NCBI RefSeq assembly: GCF_900220965.1
Contig: NZ_OBQC01000002.1
Location: 213,176 to 277,175 of the forward strand
Direction of reading: 5' to 3'
Length of the DNA: 64,000 nucleotides
Source of the DNA: Ureibacillus acetophenoni
GTDB taxonomy: Bacteria > Bacillota > Bacilli > Bacillales_A > Planococcaceae
The notes beneath the pieces are model-generated. The model searched no databases and was not told where the DNA came from. It was given only the letters and a program-made list of their open reading frames with translations. This document shows positions 38,889-48,079 of this stretch, in pieces (within the stretch, counting starts at the first letter, position 1; every line of letters begins with the position of its first letter). The translations under genes and the position numbers were made by a program.

Positions 38889-39629
38889 CTGGGCGGACTC
38901 TTTGCTTCACTTATGCAGCTTTGGTTAGATATTCCTTCATTCCTTGGATATCTTAAGGGTCAGGCTTTTCACAAGCCTTTTACTAAAGAAGAAGAGGCAA
39001 AGGCCATTGAACGTTTCATGGCTGGTGATGAACAAGCACGTCTTGATTTAATTGAACGAAACATGAGATTGGTCGCTCACGTTGTAAAAAAGTTCCACCC
39101 GGCACATGAACAATTAGACGATTATATTTCAATTGGAACGATCGGTTTAATGAAAGCTGTAAGTAGTTACACACCTGACAAAAAAACTCGTCTAGCAACC
39201 TATGCAGCAAGATGTATTGAAAACGAAATTTTAATGCATCTCAGAGCACAGAAAAAAGTACAAAAAGATGTTTCTTTGTTTGAACCCATTGGTGTAGATA
39301 AAGAAGGTCAATCTTTGCAAATCAGAGACCTACTTCAAATGGACGAACAACCTGCTATTGAAGTTATTGAACAGAAAGAAAGTTTTGAACAACTCTATGA
39401 GTATTTAAATACCCTTGAACCTAGAGAACTAGAAATTATCGTTTATAGATATGGTTTAAATAATAATGATCCACTAACTCAAAAAGAAATTGCAAAAAAA
39501 CTAAAAATTTCTAGAAGTTACGTTTCTAGAATTGAAAAACGGGCACTTGTGAAATTATATCAGCAATTTAAACACAATCAAATTCAACAGGAGAAAGAAA
39601 GAGAAAAAGAGAAAACAGATATCCAATAA
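38889..39629 (+). CDS. sigK: RNA polymerase sigma-K factor (pro-sigma-K), uninterrupted
   Basis: Late mother-cell sporulation sigma factor, made as a membrane-associated precursor cleaved by SpoIVFB. Region 2 (NMRLVAHVVKKF, YAARCIENEILMHLRAQKK) and region 4 (EIAKKLKISRSYVSRIEKRAL) are intact, and the gene is continuous, without the skin element that splits it in B. subtilis. The first ATG (38913) has no ribosome binding site; a CTG at 38889 has AAGGA eight bases upstream and adds LGGLFASL, which aligns with the pro-sequence of homologues, giving 246 residues. A stop codon lies just upstream, so no further extension is possible. Confidence 0.93.
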   Translation: MGGLFASLMQLWLDIPSFLGYLKGQAFHKPFTKEEEAKAIERFMAGDEQARLDLIERNMRLVAHVVKKFHPAHEQLDDYISIGTIGLMKAVSSYTPDKKTRLATYAARCIENEILMHLRAQKKVQKDVSLFEPIGVDKEGQSLQIRDLLQMDEQPAIEVIEQKESFEQLYEYLNTLEPRELEIIVYRYGLNNNDPLTQKEIAKKLKISRSYVSRIEKRALVKLYQQFKHNQIQQEKEREKEKTDIQ

Positions 39630-39631
39630 AA

Positions 39632-39668
39632 ATGGCTCATTTAAGACGTTACGTCTTAAATGAGCCAT
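39632..39668. terminator. Perfect 18-bp terminator hairpin between sigK and a small gene
   Basis: ATGGCTCATTTAAGACGT and its exact complement, separated by one base. On the minus strand it is followed by TTTTTATT, so it is a good terminator for the 39682-39771 small gene; on the plus strand the T run is poor, but it also lies directly after sigK. Confidence 0.85.
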
Positions 39669-39681
39669 ATTATTGGATATT

Positions 39682-39771
39682 TTAGTATGTTGTATCCTCA
39701 GTAGTACCGAAATAAGCAACTATACCAATCACCGCAGTAATACATACTGATGCAGCCATAATAAATAACAT
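39682..39771 (-). CDS. Putative 29-residue single-span membrane peptide
   Basis: ATG at 39771 with GAGGAGG nine bases upstream, stop at 39682. The peptide has a hydrophobic segment (MLFIMAASVCITAVIGIVAY) followed by an acidic tail (FGTTEDTTY). A strong minus-strand terminator follows 14 bases later, giving a complete small transcription unit convergent with sigK. I do not recognise the family. No clear promoter or antisense RNA was seen, so a toxin role is not claimed. Confidence 0.6.
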   Translation of the reverse strand: MLFIMAASVCITAVIGIVAYFGTTEDTTY

Positions 39772-39940
39772 TGACCATGACCTCCTCACAAATCACATAA
39801 TAATATCATTGTACCATTTGTAACAATAAATTACTGTTAAATTTTTCACGTTGTCTAACCAATTTATTAAATATCAGTAAATAATCAAATATTTATAGTG
39901 CGGTTTGAAGCTAACCTGACTACTTCTAGACTTTTAGTTT

Positions 39941-40633
39941 TTATAGTTTCGAAATCGTTTTAAGGACAATTTCTGTTGAATGTTTTGCAGCAGTTGGCAA
40001 AAATTCATCAAAACTTATATTTGATTCTTTTCCAGCGATATCAGACAACGCACGAATTACAACAAATGGTGTACCAAATTGATAGCATACTTGAGCTACA
40101 GCGGCAGCTTCCATTTCACATGCTTTCATGCTTGGGAAGTATTCTCGTACCATTTCCACACGCTTCGGATCGTTCATAAATGAATCCCCTGAACAAATTA
40201 AGCCAACAGCATATTGATGTTCACCAACTTCAGCAACCGCTTCTTTTGCGACATTCATTAATCGTTCGTCTGATTTGAATGCAGCAGGTAATTGTGGGAC
40301 TTGCCCCATCTCATAATTAAAAATTGTTACATCTACATCGTGATGTCGTACTTCATCAGAAATAACAACTGCTCCAACTTCAAGGTTTGGGTCATATCCA
40401 CCTGCTGATCCTGTATTAATGACCACATCTGGTTTAAATTCATATAACAAAATTGTTGTACCCATTGCAGCATTTACTTTCCCAATGCCACTTTTAAGTA
40501 ATACAACTTCTTTATCATTATATGTACCAGTAGTAAACTCGCTATTTGCAATAGTCTTTACTTCTGAATTTTTTAGTTCATTTCTTAGTAATTCTACTTC
40601 TTCTTCCATTGCTCCGATTACTGCTATTTTCAT
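39941..40633 (-). CDS. mtnN: 5'-methylthioadenosine/S-adenosylhomocysteine nucleosidase
   Basis: Hydrolyses MTA and SAH in methionine recycling and SAM detoxification. The 230-residue protein shows the N-terminal [26 protein letters not shown] near 77, GLICSGDSF and the catalytic-type ALSDIAGK near 196. Full length; upstream of nothing closely coupled, 60 bases from yrrS. Confidence 0.97.
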   Translation of the reverse strand: MKIAVIGAMEEEVELLRNELKNSEVKTIANSEFTTGTYNDKEVVLLKSGIGKVNAAMGTTILLYEFKPDVVINTGSAGGYDPNLEVGAVVISDEVRHHDVDVTIFNYEMGQVPQLPAAFKSDERLMNVAKEAVAEVGEHQYAVGLICSGDSFMNDPKRVEMVREYFPSMKACEMEAAAVAQVCYQFGTPFVVIRALSDIAGKESNISFDEFLPTAAKHSTEIVLKTISKL

Positions 40634-40698
40634 TCATTTACCTCCATAGCTACCCTTATTGAATGTAGAAATTATCTTTAAAGGAAATTACCAAAATA

Positions 40699-41445
40699 CT
40701 AATATGCGCCTTCAATTTCTTTTAATATTTCCATTTTAACAGGTTTCCAACCTTGATTTGCTACCCATTCAATACTTACACGATATTTTTGTTGCTTATC
40801 CATTGATGAAACGACTGCAATTGAATTTTCGCTACTTCCGTTATTTTTAACACTCCAATAAATAATATTATCTTCACTTAATCCAACTGCGTTTCGAATT
40901 GTTAGTAATTTCTCTTCATAATCAATATGACCTTTTTCATAAGTAGATCTATGTTCGCCACTTTGTTTCGTTGGCGTCACTTCCCAATTCGGGTTAATAA
41001 TTACCTGCTCTACTATAGGGTCATCTGAATTTTGGGTGATTACCGATTCTGTATTTGTCGAATTTGTTTCTTGTGAATCATTCGGGTGGGCGCTAGTGCC
41101 ATTATTTGATTCACTACTATTTTCGTTACTATTTGTACTTTCATTATTCGAGTCTTCACCTAAATCTTTACTTGAATCTTGTCCACTAGTACTAGACTCT
41201 ATAGGTTCATTCTGATCATTATTTTTAGCGACTTGATCAGAAGACTGATTTGTTTCTGTTTCGTTTTTATTTTGAGCTTTTTCGTCATTAGATGTAAAAA
41301 TAAAGTAAAAGTTAATTAAAATTAATACTGCAACAATTGCTATGAGTACGTTTAGTAGGCGATCTAATTTTTTCCGACCTTGATTTCTATTTGATCTTTT
41401 TTTACTTGCAGTGCGGGTTAAAAAGTCATGATCTCGATTAGACAT
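40699..41445 (-). CDS. yrrS: YrrS family (DUF1510) membrane protein
   Basis: A 248-residue protein with a basic N-terminus (KKRSNRNQGRKK), one membrane segment (about 29-51, LLNVLIAIVAVLILINFYFIF), a long low-complexity Ser/Asn/Glu-rich extracytoplasmic linker (about 55-140) and a C-terminal globular DUF1510 domain (NPNWEVTPTKQSGEH onward). In B. subtilis yrrS lies with pbpI after greA; pbpI is absent here. Function unknown; probably envelope-associated. ATG with AAGGAGG upstream. Confidence 0.9.
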   Translation of the reverse strand: MSNRDHDFLTRTASKKRSNRNQGRKKLDRLLNVLIAIVAVLILINFYFIFTSNDEKAQNKNETETNQSSDQVAKNNDQNEPIESSTSGQDSSKDLGEDSNNESTNSNENSSESNNGTSAHPNDSQETNSTNTESVITQNSDDPIVEQVIINPNWEVTPTKQSGEHRSTYEKGHIDYEEKLLTIRNAVGLSEDNIIYWSVKNNGSSENSIAVVSSMDKQQKYRVSIEWVANQGWKPVKMEILKEIEGAY

Positions 41446-41551
41446 CGATAAAATCCTCCTTAAGGTTACGTCATTAACATTTTATCAGCAGCAAATTTAA
41501 AAAGCTTTATTGTCATCTAATTTTAATTTCAATTTTATAAAAACGTCAAAA

Positions 41552-41592
41552 TTGAAAAAGTCGACAAACCTATTTAATATGTTGTCGACTTC
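41552..41592 (-). terminator. Terminator of greA
   Basis: Minus-strand stem AAGTCGACAA / TTGTCGACTT with a fourteen-base loop, followed by TTTCAATTTT. It lies about 55 bases beyond the greA stop. Confidence 0.7.
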
Positions 41593-41644
41593 TACTATTT
41601 TTTCATTACAACTGTTAGTTATTTACAAGTAACTAATGATTACA

Positions 41645-42130
41645 TTATTTAGCTGTACTAATTGAGATAATGCGCACTTCCATATCTCCACCAGGCGTTG
41701 TTAATTTAACAACGTCATCTACTTTGCGGCCTAATAAAGCTTTTGCAATCGGAGAATCATTTGAGATTTTACCATCAAATGGGTCTGCTTCTGCAGAACC
41801 AACAATTGTATATTCTTCTTCCTCACCATCAGGAAGTTCAATGAATTTTACAGTTTTACCTAATGTAACAATATCGCTTTCGCCTTCAGTTTCTTCAATA
41901 ATCACTGCATTACGAAGCATCGATTCAATTGTTGAAATACGACCTTCAACGAATCCTTGTTCTTCTTTCGCTGAATCATACTCAGAGTTCTCCGATAAAT
42001 CACCAAAGCTACGAGCGATTTTTATACGTTCAACCACTTCTTTACGTTTAACCGTAATTAGGTGCTCTAATTCGTCTTCAAGTTTCTTTTTCCCCGCCAA
42101 AGTCATCGGGTATTGTCTCTCATTTACCAC
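41645..42130 (-). CDS. greA: Transcription elongation factor GreA
   Basis: Stimulates cleavage of the nascent RNA in backtracked RNA polymerase. The 161-residue protein starts with a GTG at 42130 (GGAGG seven bases upstream). N-terminal coiled coil with [27 protein letters not shown], whose acidic tip holds the catalytic Asp/Glu, and a C-terminal FKBP-like domain. Ordered with udk, trhP genes and mltG as in Bacillus. Confidence 0.98.
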   Translation of the reverse strand: MVNERQYPMTLAGKKKLEDELEHLITVKRKEVVERIKIARSFGDLSENSEYDSAKEEQGFVEGRISTIESMLRNAVIIEETEGESDIVTLGKTVKFIELPDGEEEEYTIVGSAEADPFDGKISNDSPIAKALLGRKVDDVVKLTTPGGDMEVRIISISTAK

Positions 42131-42218
42131 AATACTTCCTCCTTAATCCCTCACATTAAATACACCAGCTCTATGCAATCGTTTACTTTTTATAAAATAG
42201 ATGTGCATAGTATAAAAC

Positions 42219-42292
42219 CCGGTTATAAAAATAAGCATATGAAAATTATTGACCATATAGAATGGTTTTCAATATGCTTATTTAATAACCGA
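42219..42292. other. Long imperfect hairpin between greA and udk
   Basis: Arms GGTTAT-A/T-rich-AATAAGCATAT-GAAAA and their complement, with ACCAT / ATGGT near the centre and a six-base bulge, fold about 70 bases into one hairpin. The size is unusual for a terminator and no clear T run follows on the minus strand. Could be a MITE-like remnant, an RNA processing site or a leader structure for greA. Confidence 0.6.
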
Positions 42293-42376
42293 ATTTTCCA
42301 TTTGGAATATTGTTATGTTGCATTTATTGTACTTTGTAAATTACATGTAAATAATTCCAATACTTTACTCATCATA

Positions 42377-43015
42377 TTATAGAATGGATGTAGATTCAAG
42401 AATAGTTTTAATTTTTGTAACTAATAAATCGATAGCTACTTCGTTCTCCCCACCCTCAGGGATAATTATATCTGCATATCTCTTAGTAGGTTCGATAAAT
42501 AAGTTGTGCATTGGACGAACTGCTGTCATATACTGCTCTATTACAGAATCAATTGTTCTACCACGTTCCTTAATATCCCTCTCAATGCGTCTAATAATAC
42601 GTATATCCGCATCTGTATCTACAAATAGTTTGATGTCCATTAAGTCACGCAAACGTTGATCTTCTAAAACTAATATTCCTTCTAAGATAATAACATCCTT
42701 AGGGTCAACATGAATGATATCACTTGAGCGTGTGTGTTGAACATAATCATACACTGGTTTGTCGATAGGTTTACGATCTAATAATTGATGTAAGTGATCA
42801 ATTAATAAATCATTATCAAATGCTAATGGATGATCGTAATTTGTTTTTAAACGTTCTGAAAATGACATATGACTTTGATCTTTGTAATAGTAGTCTTGTT
42901 CAATGACAACAACTGAATGCTCGCGGAATACATCATAGATTGAATTCGTCACACTAGTTTTCCCAGAGCACGAACCTCCTGCGATCCCTATTACTAACGG
43001 GCGCTTTTTTCCCAT
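42377..43015 (-). CDS. udk: Uridine kinase
   Basis: Phosphorylates uridine and cytidine in pyrimidine salvage. The 212-residue P-loop kinase has [14 protein letters not shown] near 10-23, [10 protein letters not shown] and the [16 protein letters not shown] lid. Adjacent to the trhP2 stop, in the conserved greA-udk-yrrO-yrrN-yrrM order. Confidence 0.97.
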   Translation of the reverse strand: MGKKRPLVIGIAGGSCSGKTSVTNSIYDVFREHSVVVIEQDYYYKDQSHMSFSERLKTNYDHPLAFDNDLLIDHLHQLLDRKPIDKPVYDYVQHTRSSDIIHVDPKDVIILEGILVLEDQRLRDLMDIKLFVDTDADIRIIRRIERDIKERGRTIDSVIEQYMTAVRPMHNLFIEPTKRYADIIIPEGGENEVAIDLLVTKIKTILESTSIL

Positions 43016-44293
43016 TTACTTGTTCTCCTTTCGCATCATGTTGTTTTTGAACAACGGGCGATCTACTTTAAATGTTACGATTTGAAGTGGGTGGTTCGCT
43101 ACTTCAATTTCTTTACCTTTATCATTCCAGATTTGTCCTACTTCCATTTTAAAGCTTTCAATTTCTGGTCCGAAAAATTCAATTGTGTCACCTTTTTTAA
43201 AGTAGTTTCGTTGTTGTAATGTGACCATTTGTGTTTCTTCATTGTAATCGAGTACTAACCCCGCGAAATCCCATTTCATTTGAGCTGGTGCAAAACCAAA
43301 CATTTGCTGTTTATAGCTTGGTTCGCCTTCAAAGAAACTAGATGCTGTTGCCCTATTCGCACAACGATCAAGTTCTTCTAACCACTCTTTTTTAATTGTA
43401 AAATTCTCAGGATCTGCACAATATGCATCAATCACTTTCCGATAAACCGAAATAACTGTTGCAATATAGTGGATTGATTTCATACGTCCTTCAACTTTTA
43501 ATGAGTCAATACCAAGTTCAATCATGTGTGGGATTGATTCAATCAGTTTTAAATCTTTAGGACTCATTGCAAACGGTGCGTCACCATCTTCAAATAACGC
43601 TTTTTCTTCACCGTCTACATTTTCATATAGGTCATAATCCCATCGGCAAGATTGACAGCACCCGCCTCGGTTTGAGTCACGAGCTGTCATATGGTTTGAT
43701 AATACGCAACGACCTGAATAAGCAATACACATAGCACCATGAACGAATGCTTCAATTTCTATATCTACTTCTTCTTTCATTTTACGCATTTCTTCAGCAC
43801 CAACTTCACGTGCTAAAACAACACGGTGAAGACCTTCTTGTTTCCAATACTTCACAGCTTTCCAGTTAGATAACGATTGTTGCGTTGAAAGGTGAATTTC
43901 TAATTTAGGTGCTACTTTTCGACACGTCTCAATAATAAGTGGGTCTGCAACTATAATTCCTTTTACGCCTACTTCTTCAATAGCTTTTAAGTATTCTTCT
44001 AAACCTGCCATATTTTCATTGTGTGCGAAAATATTCGTTGTTACATAAACAACTGCACCATATCTTTTAGCAAATTCAACACCTTCACGCATTTCCTCTA
44101 TAGAGAAGTTACCTGCATTGGAGCGTAAACCAAACTCTTGCCCACCAATAAATACAGCATCTGCACCATAATGAACAGCAACTTTTAGTTTTTCTAAGCT
44201 TCCAGCTGGTGCAAGTAATTCAGGCTTTTTAGTTATGACAGTTTTTCCATTGACTGTTTCACGAATTTTATCATTTTGTATTAACTGTAGCAT
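43016..44293 (-). CDS. trhP2: Peptidase U32 family tRNA hydroxylation protein TrhP2
   Basis: U32-family protein (B. subtilis YrrO) that, with TrhP1, makes 5-hydroxyuridine at tRNA position 34 from prephenate-derived chemistry. The 425-residue protein shows KPELLAPAGSLEKLKVAVHYGADAVFIGG, the U32 signature EAFVHGAMCIAYSGRCVLS and the Cys cluster GGCCQSCRW used for an iron-sulfur centre, followed by a C-terminal beta domain. Follows trhP1 by 16 bases. Confidence 0.94.
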   Translation of the reverse strand: MLQLIQNDKIRETVNGKTVITKKPELLAPAGSLEKLKVAVHYGADAVFIGGQEFGLRSNAGNFSIEEMREGVEFAKRYGAVVYVTTNIFAHNENMAGLEEYLKAIEEVGVKGIIVADPLIIETCRKVAPKLEIHLSTQQSLSNWKAVKYWKQEGLHRVVLAREVGAEEMRKMKEEVDIEIEAFVHGAMCIAYSGRCVLSNHMTARDSNRGGCCQSCRWDYDLYENVDGEEKALFEDGDAPFAMSPKDLKLIESIPHMIELGIDSLKVEGRMKSIHYIATVISVYRKVIDAYCADPENFTIKKEWLEELDRCANRATASSFFEGEPSYKQQMFGFAPAQMKWDFAGLVLDYNEETQMVTLQQRNYFKKGDTIEFFGPEIESFKMEVGQIWNDKGKEIEVANHPLQIVTFKVDRPLFKNNMMRKENK

Positions 44294-44309
44294 TTGTTAC
44301 GCCCCTTTC

Positions 44310-45242
44310 TTAGTAAACTGTTTCTTTGAAGATAAAACCAGTATCAAGAGGACGCAATGGTGGTTGAATTTCTTCGATTTTTTCTAGTAATTCCTCTTTT
44401 ACATTTTCATAAGCATCTTCGCCTTGGTCAAAATAAGCATCAATTGCCTGGCGGTAAATGTTTGTTACTGTTGTAATATAGTCCTCTGTTTGTAGAACAC
44501 CGTCAAATTTCAAAGAATCAATACCAGCTTCAAAAAACTCTGTTAATTCATCAATTAAACACATATCATTCGGTGAAAATATGTGCGTCCCATTTAAATC
44601 TTCATAGATTGGATATTTGTTTTTTCTTTCTTTGTCGTGTAAAAACATCTTTTTATTTTCTTTGCGATTTTCTATTTCCATCGCTTCTCCACGATATAAG
44701 AAATAATTACCTAACAATTTTCGTTTAGATTGGAACATACAAGTCATACCGTGCACTTGCACTTCGATTTCTAGTTTTGAATTTTCTTTAATTTCGATAA
44801 TCTCATCTAAAGATAATTCTCGTGCAAGAACAGCTCTTTTAGCTCCACGTTCTGCCCAGTAATTTGCTTGGAACCAGTTAGTAGCTGTCGTTTCAGGGTT
44901 CCAGTGTAAAGGAATCGTAATACCAAGTTCACGAACTGCAACTAAAACAGCAGGGTCTCCAAAAATAAGAGCATCTACACCAATTTTTTGCATTTCTTTC
45001 AAATAATTATCTAGAGCATCTAGACGGTCATTATGGAAAAGTGCATTCACTGCTACATATACTTTTTTATTAGCTGCATGAATTAGTTCTGTTGCTTCTT
45101 GCACTTCTGATACTGTAAACTCTCCAGCTAGACGTAATCCAAATTGTTGTTCACCGATAACAAATGCATCAGCTCCAGCATTAAGCAATTCATTAATATG
45201 ATCTACTGTTTTTGGAGTTACCAATAACTCTGGTTTTCCCAT
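44310..45242 (-). CDS. trhP1: Peptidase U32 family tRNA hydroxylation protein TrhP1
   Basis: Shorter U32-family partner (B. subtilis YrrN), 310 residues from the ATG at 45242 (AGAGGTG six bases upstream; the GTG at 45251 lies in the ribosome binding site). Conserved LVTPKTVDHINELLNAGADAF, QVHGMTCMFQSKRKLLGNYF and IDSLKFDG. Stop-to-start overlap with trmR suggests coupled translation of the ho5U/mo5U34 pathway. Confidence 0.93.
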   Translation of the reverse strand: MGKPELLVTPKTVDHINELLNAGADAFVIGEQQFGLRLAGEFTVSEVQEATELIHAANKKVYVAVNALFHNDRLDALDNYLKEMQKIGVDALIFGDPAVLVAVRELGITIPLHWNPETTATNWFQANYWAERGAKRAVLARELSLDEIIEIKENSKLEIEVQVHGMTCMFQSKRKLLGNYFLYRGEAMEIENRKENKKMFLHDKERKNKYPIYEDLNGTHIFSPNDMCLIDELTEFFEAGIDSLKFDGVLQTEDYITTVTNIYRQAIDAYFDQGEDAYENVKEELLEKIEEIQPPLRPLDTGFIFKETVY

Positions 45243-45247
45243 TTCTT

Positions 45248-45877
45248 TCACCTCTTAAAACAAATTAATAAACCATCACCAACTGGGAAAAACGTGCTAT
45301 CATACTCATCATGATTCATTATCCATTCAGAGAAGTTTTTTAAATTACGGATCATTGTTCTTTTTCTTCTTGGCACTTCTTCTAATTTTAAATCGGATAA
45401 GCCATGCATGTACATGTTATCGATGTATAATACACCACCCGAAGGTACTAGAGCTGAAAATTTTTCGAAGAAACGCATGTACTGACCTTTTGCCGCATCA
45501 ATAAAAACAGCATCAAAAGTAGTGTTCTTATCAACATCCACTTCCAACGCATCTCCTTCAATGACCGTAATTCGATTTGCTACTTCAGATCTTGATATAA
45601 AATCCTTTGCTAGTGCAACACGTTCAACATCTCTTTCAATTGTTACAATATTACAATCTGGTAATGTAAGTGCCATTCGAATCGCTGAATAACCAATAGC
45701 CGTACCGATTTCTAGAATATTCGAAGGTTTTTGTATTCTAAGCATTTGATTTAACACTTCAATTGCAGGCAACTGCATGATTGGTATGTGGTTTGCATCA
45801 GCGAAAGATTCCATTTCAACAAGCAAATCGCTTCTAGGTTGTATGAAGGATTCTATATAAGCATTTGAATATTCCAT
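45248..45877 (-). CDS. trmR: tRNA 5-hydroxyuridine methyltransferase TrmR
   Basis: SAM-dependent O-methyltransferase (B. subtilis YrrM) that converts ho5U34 to mo5U34. The 209-residue catechol-O-methyltransferase-type fold has ILEIGTAIGYSAIRMA near 56-71, IERDVERVALAK and VFIDAAKGQYMRFFE near 127. Acts with the two downstream U32 genes in one pathway. Confidence 0.94.
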   Translation of the reverse strand: MEYSNAYIESFIQPRSDLLVEMESFADANHIPIMQLPAIEVLNQMLRIQKPSNILEIGTAIGYSAIRMALTLPDCNIVTIERDVERVALAKDFISRSEVANRITVIEGDALEVDVDKNTTFDAVFIDAAKGQYMRFFEKFSALVPSGGVLYIDNMYMHGLSDLKLEEVPRRKRTMIRNLKNFSEWIMNHDEYDSTFFPVGDGLLICFKR

Positions 45878-45918
45878 TTGGCTTCATATTCCCTTCAGTA
45901 AGTTTTTCGTACATAGCA

Positions 45919-45944
45919 CAACTCGACCTAGTAAGGTCGAGTTG
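45919..45944. other. Inverted repeat identical in its arms to the phoH terminator
   Basis: CAACTCGACC / GGTCGAGTTG with a six-base loop, the same ten-base arms as at 8056-8082, but without a clear T run on the minus strand. It lies 40 bases upstream of the trmR start. Either a shared hairpin family or a protein binding site. Confidence 0.5.
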
Positions 45945-46039
45945 AAATCTTTCCATATGCAGGTATTACTGCTAAGGATAAGTTGGTTTTAAATAGTCTA
46001 TTTTTTATAAACAAAAAATCACAATATATGATATCACGA

Positions 46040-46117
46040 AAAGAAAAGGAAAGCGAATTTTTCTCGACTAAAATACTATGAATAAAATCATAGTCCTCGA
46101 GGGAAATTCGTTTCCTT
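46040..46117 (-). terminator. Long terminator hairpin of mltG
   Basis: Minus-strand arms GGAAACGAATTT and AAATTCGCTTTCC enclosing further complementarity (CTCGA, ACTATGA / TCATAGT), followed by TTTTCTTTTC. Confidence 0.75.
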
Positions 46118-46123
46118 TCACAA

Positions 46124-47248
46124 CTAACGAAGATAGGTTTCTATATTTTGCAGATGTTCTTCATAAGTTTTAGCAAAATGATTTATTCCTTCTTTATCAG
46201 CTAAAAAGTATAAATACTCTGTATTTGTTGGATTTAACGCAGCTTCAATCGAAGTTTTACCCGCATTTGCAATAGGCCCAGGTGGTAAACCATTAATAAC
46301 ATAGGTATTATATGGACTTTCTACCTTTAAATCTTCGTAAAGCACGCGATCTTTATGTGACCCTAGCGCATATAAAACAGTTGGATCTGTTTGTAATGGC
46401 ATATCTATCTTAATTCGATTATAAAATACACTTGCAATTGTTTCCCGATCAGTCTGAGCAGTTGCTTCTTCTTCTAACAGGGATGCAAATGTTAATAACT
46501 GATGAACAGTCATTTGCTTTTCTTCTAACAATTCGTTATATCCTTTCACAACATCAGCAGTTTGTGAAATCATTGTCGTAACAATTTCATCTAACGATGG
46601 ATTCTCATCATAGAAAGAATAAGTTGCAGGATATAAATACCCTTCAAGAGAATAACGAATATTTCCTTCTAGTACTTCTTCAGTTATCGTTTCAGGATAT
46701 GTACCTATCATATCTTGTATAAATTTTTCATCTGTGACTTTTGTCATAAACTCGTCAGCAGAAAACTTTGTATTCTTCTCAATGACTTTTGCAATTTGTT
46801 CAAGAGTTAAACCTTCAGGAACTGTGAGAGTAAATACAGGTTCACGATACACTTTCCCTGTTTTCAAACTTTCTATAATTTCATCTAAAGTCATACTTTT
46901 AGTCATTGTATAATTTCCAGCTTGGAAATCCGATTCATTTTTAAATTTTGTGTAATATTTAAAAATACGTGCATCCTTAATAATTCCGTTTTCATGTAAC
47001 GTATTGGCTATCGTTGTTAAACTTGAGCCGATTGGTATTTCAACTTCAATAGCAGTTGTGGAATTTGGATCAACAGGTTCTAGTGCTGATTTCACATATG
47101 AATAACCTGCAAATACTACGATACCTATGATTAAAACAATTGCTAATGAAGTGATACCTACAATTTTCCGAACTGTTCTTCCTTCTTGTTTACGTTGTTT
47201 TACTTTTTTAAACATCTCTTGTTTTTTGTCTTCTTTCTCTTTTTCCAT
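46124..47248 (-). CDS. mltG: Endolytic murein transglycosylase MltG
   Basis: Membrane-anchored lytic transglycosylase that releases growing glycan strands. The 374-residue protein has a basic cytoplasmic start, one membrane segment (about 27-50), a LysM-like subdomain (about 65-140) and the YceG catalytic domain with the Glu-rich motif ASLLEEEA near 257 and NTYVINGLPPGPIANAG near 313-329. Upstream of trmR as in Bacillus (yrrL). Confidence 0.95.
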   Translation of the reverse strand: MEKEKEDKKQEMFKKVKQRKQEGRTVRKIVGITSLAIVLIIGIVVFAGYSYVKSALEPVDPNSTTAIEVEIPIGSSLTTIANTLHENGIIKDARIFKYYTKFKNESDFQAGNYTMTKSMTLDEIIESLKTGKVYREPVFTLTVPEGLTLEQIAKVIEKNTKFSADEFMTKVTDEKFIQDMIGTYPETITEEVLEGNIRYSLEGYLYPATYSFYDENPSLDEIVTTMISQTADVVKGYNELLEEKQMTVHQLLTFASLLEEEATAQTDRETIASVFYNRIKIDMPLQTDPTVLYALGSHKDRVLYEDLKVESPYNTYVINGLPPGPIANAGKTSIEAALNPTNTEYLYFLADKEGINHFAKTYEEHLQNIETYLR

Positions 47249-47393
47249 GGGTGTCCCCCCTTACATCTTTTAATATGATACATAGAAACTATGAAATATT
47301 CAAATCATCTTTCATAGTATTTAATTTCATTAAAATAAATCAATTATTAATATTCCCAAATCGCTATTAACATATTCCATTTTTCCCCATGCA

Positions 47394-47434
47394 AATAAAA
47401 AAAGCCGTAATCTTATATAAGATTACAGCTTTTT
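47394..47434. terminator. Terminator after the tandem DUF1292 gene
   Basis: Stem AAAGC-GTAATCTTATA / TATAAGATTAC-GCTTT with T runs on both strands; it serves the minus-strand gene ending at 47438. Confidence 0.85.
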
Positions 47435-47437
47435 GTT

Positions 47438-47959
47438 TTATTTTTCCGTAATAAAATCTAATTCCCGTTCAATTGCAGACCATTCTTCTTCAGAATCAAT
47501 AGGAATTAGGTCCACCACTTCACCATTTTCACCTGCGATATAAGAAGCCGCAAATATTTCAGTTGCTTCTTCTTCATCTGCAAAGGTATAAAGTATATAA
47601 GATTTACCGTATTCCTTTAATTCAAAACGATGTAGAATTTCACAAATCACATCTTCGTTGTCATCATTAGTAATAGTGAAGTAATTCGTTAAATCATTTG
47701 AAAACTCATGTACTAATGTATTTAATACTTCTTCAACCATTTCCCATTCTTCATCAGTTTCTAATGATGAAAAATCAGTCATTTCACCATTCTCATCTAA
47801 TTCATAGCGGAGTGCCGAAACTTCTGTACTTTCCTCTCCATTGTCTTCAATTAATGAGTAAAGTACGTAAGAATGCTCTTCCGAATCAAATGTAAAGATG
47901 ACCTTACCTTGTTGTTCCTTTCCATCCTCGGTAACTACAGAAATTAATTGGTTTTCCAT
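47438..47959 (-). CDS. Tandem DUF1292 protein
   Basis: Start at ATG 47959 (GGAGGAG five bases upstream), 173 residues, strongly acidic. The sequence contains two DUF1292 units: residues about 1-85 (ISVVTEDGKEQQGKVIFTF, SYVLYSLIEDN, DEEWEMVEEVLNTL) and about 86-173 (FTITNDDNEDVICEILHRF, SYILYTFADEE, EEEWSAIERELDFI). The neighbouring upstream gene carries a single unit, so this one probably arose by duplication and fusion. Function of DUF1292 (YrzB) proteins is unknown. Confidence 0.85.
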   Translation of the reverse strand: MENQLISVVTEDGKEQQGKVIFTFDSEEHSYVLYSLIEDNGEESTEVSALRYELDENGEMTDFSSLETDEEWEMVEEVLNTLVHEFSNDLTNYFTITNDDNEDVICEILHRFELKEYGKSYILYTFADEEEATEIFAASYIAGENGEVVDLIPIDSEEEWSAIERELDFITEK

Positions 47960-48035
47960 AAGCACTCCTCCAGTACTATCAAAATTCATTTTTGTACCTA
48001 TCTAAGAAAGTAGTTACAAATGATGTTAAATATCT

Positions 48036-48070
48036 TTAAAAAAAGGTAGGCGAACTTGCCTACCTTTTTT
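48036..48070 (-). terminator. Terminator after the single-unit DUF1292 gene
   Basis: Stem AAAAGGTAGGC / GCCTACCTTTT with a six-base loop and a flanking run of A/T on each side; it separates the two DUF1292 genes. Confidence 0.82.
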
Positions 48071-48079
48071 TAAATAAAA

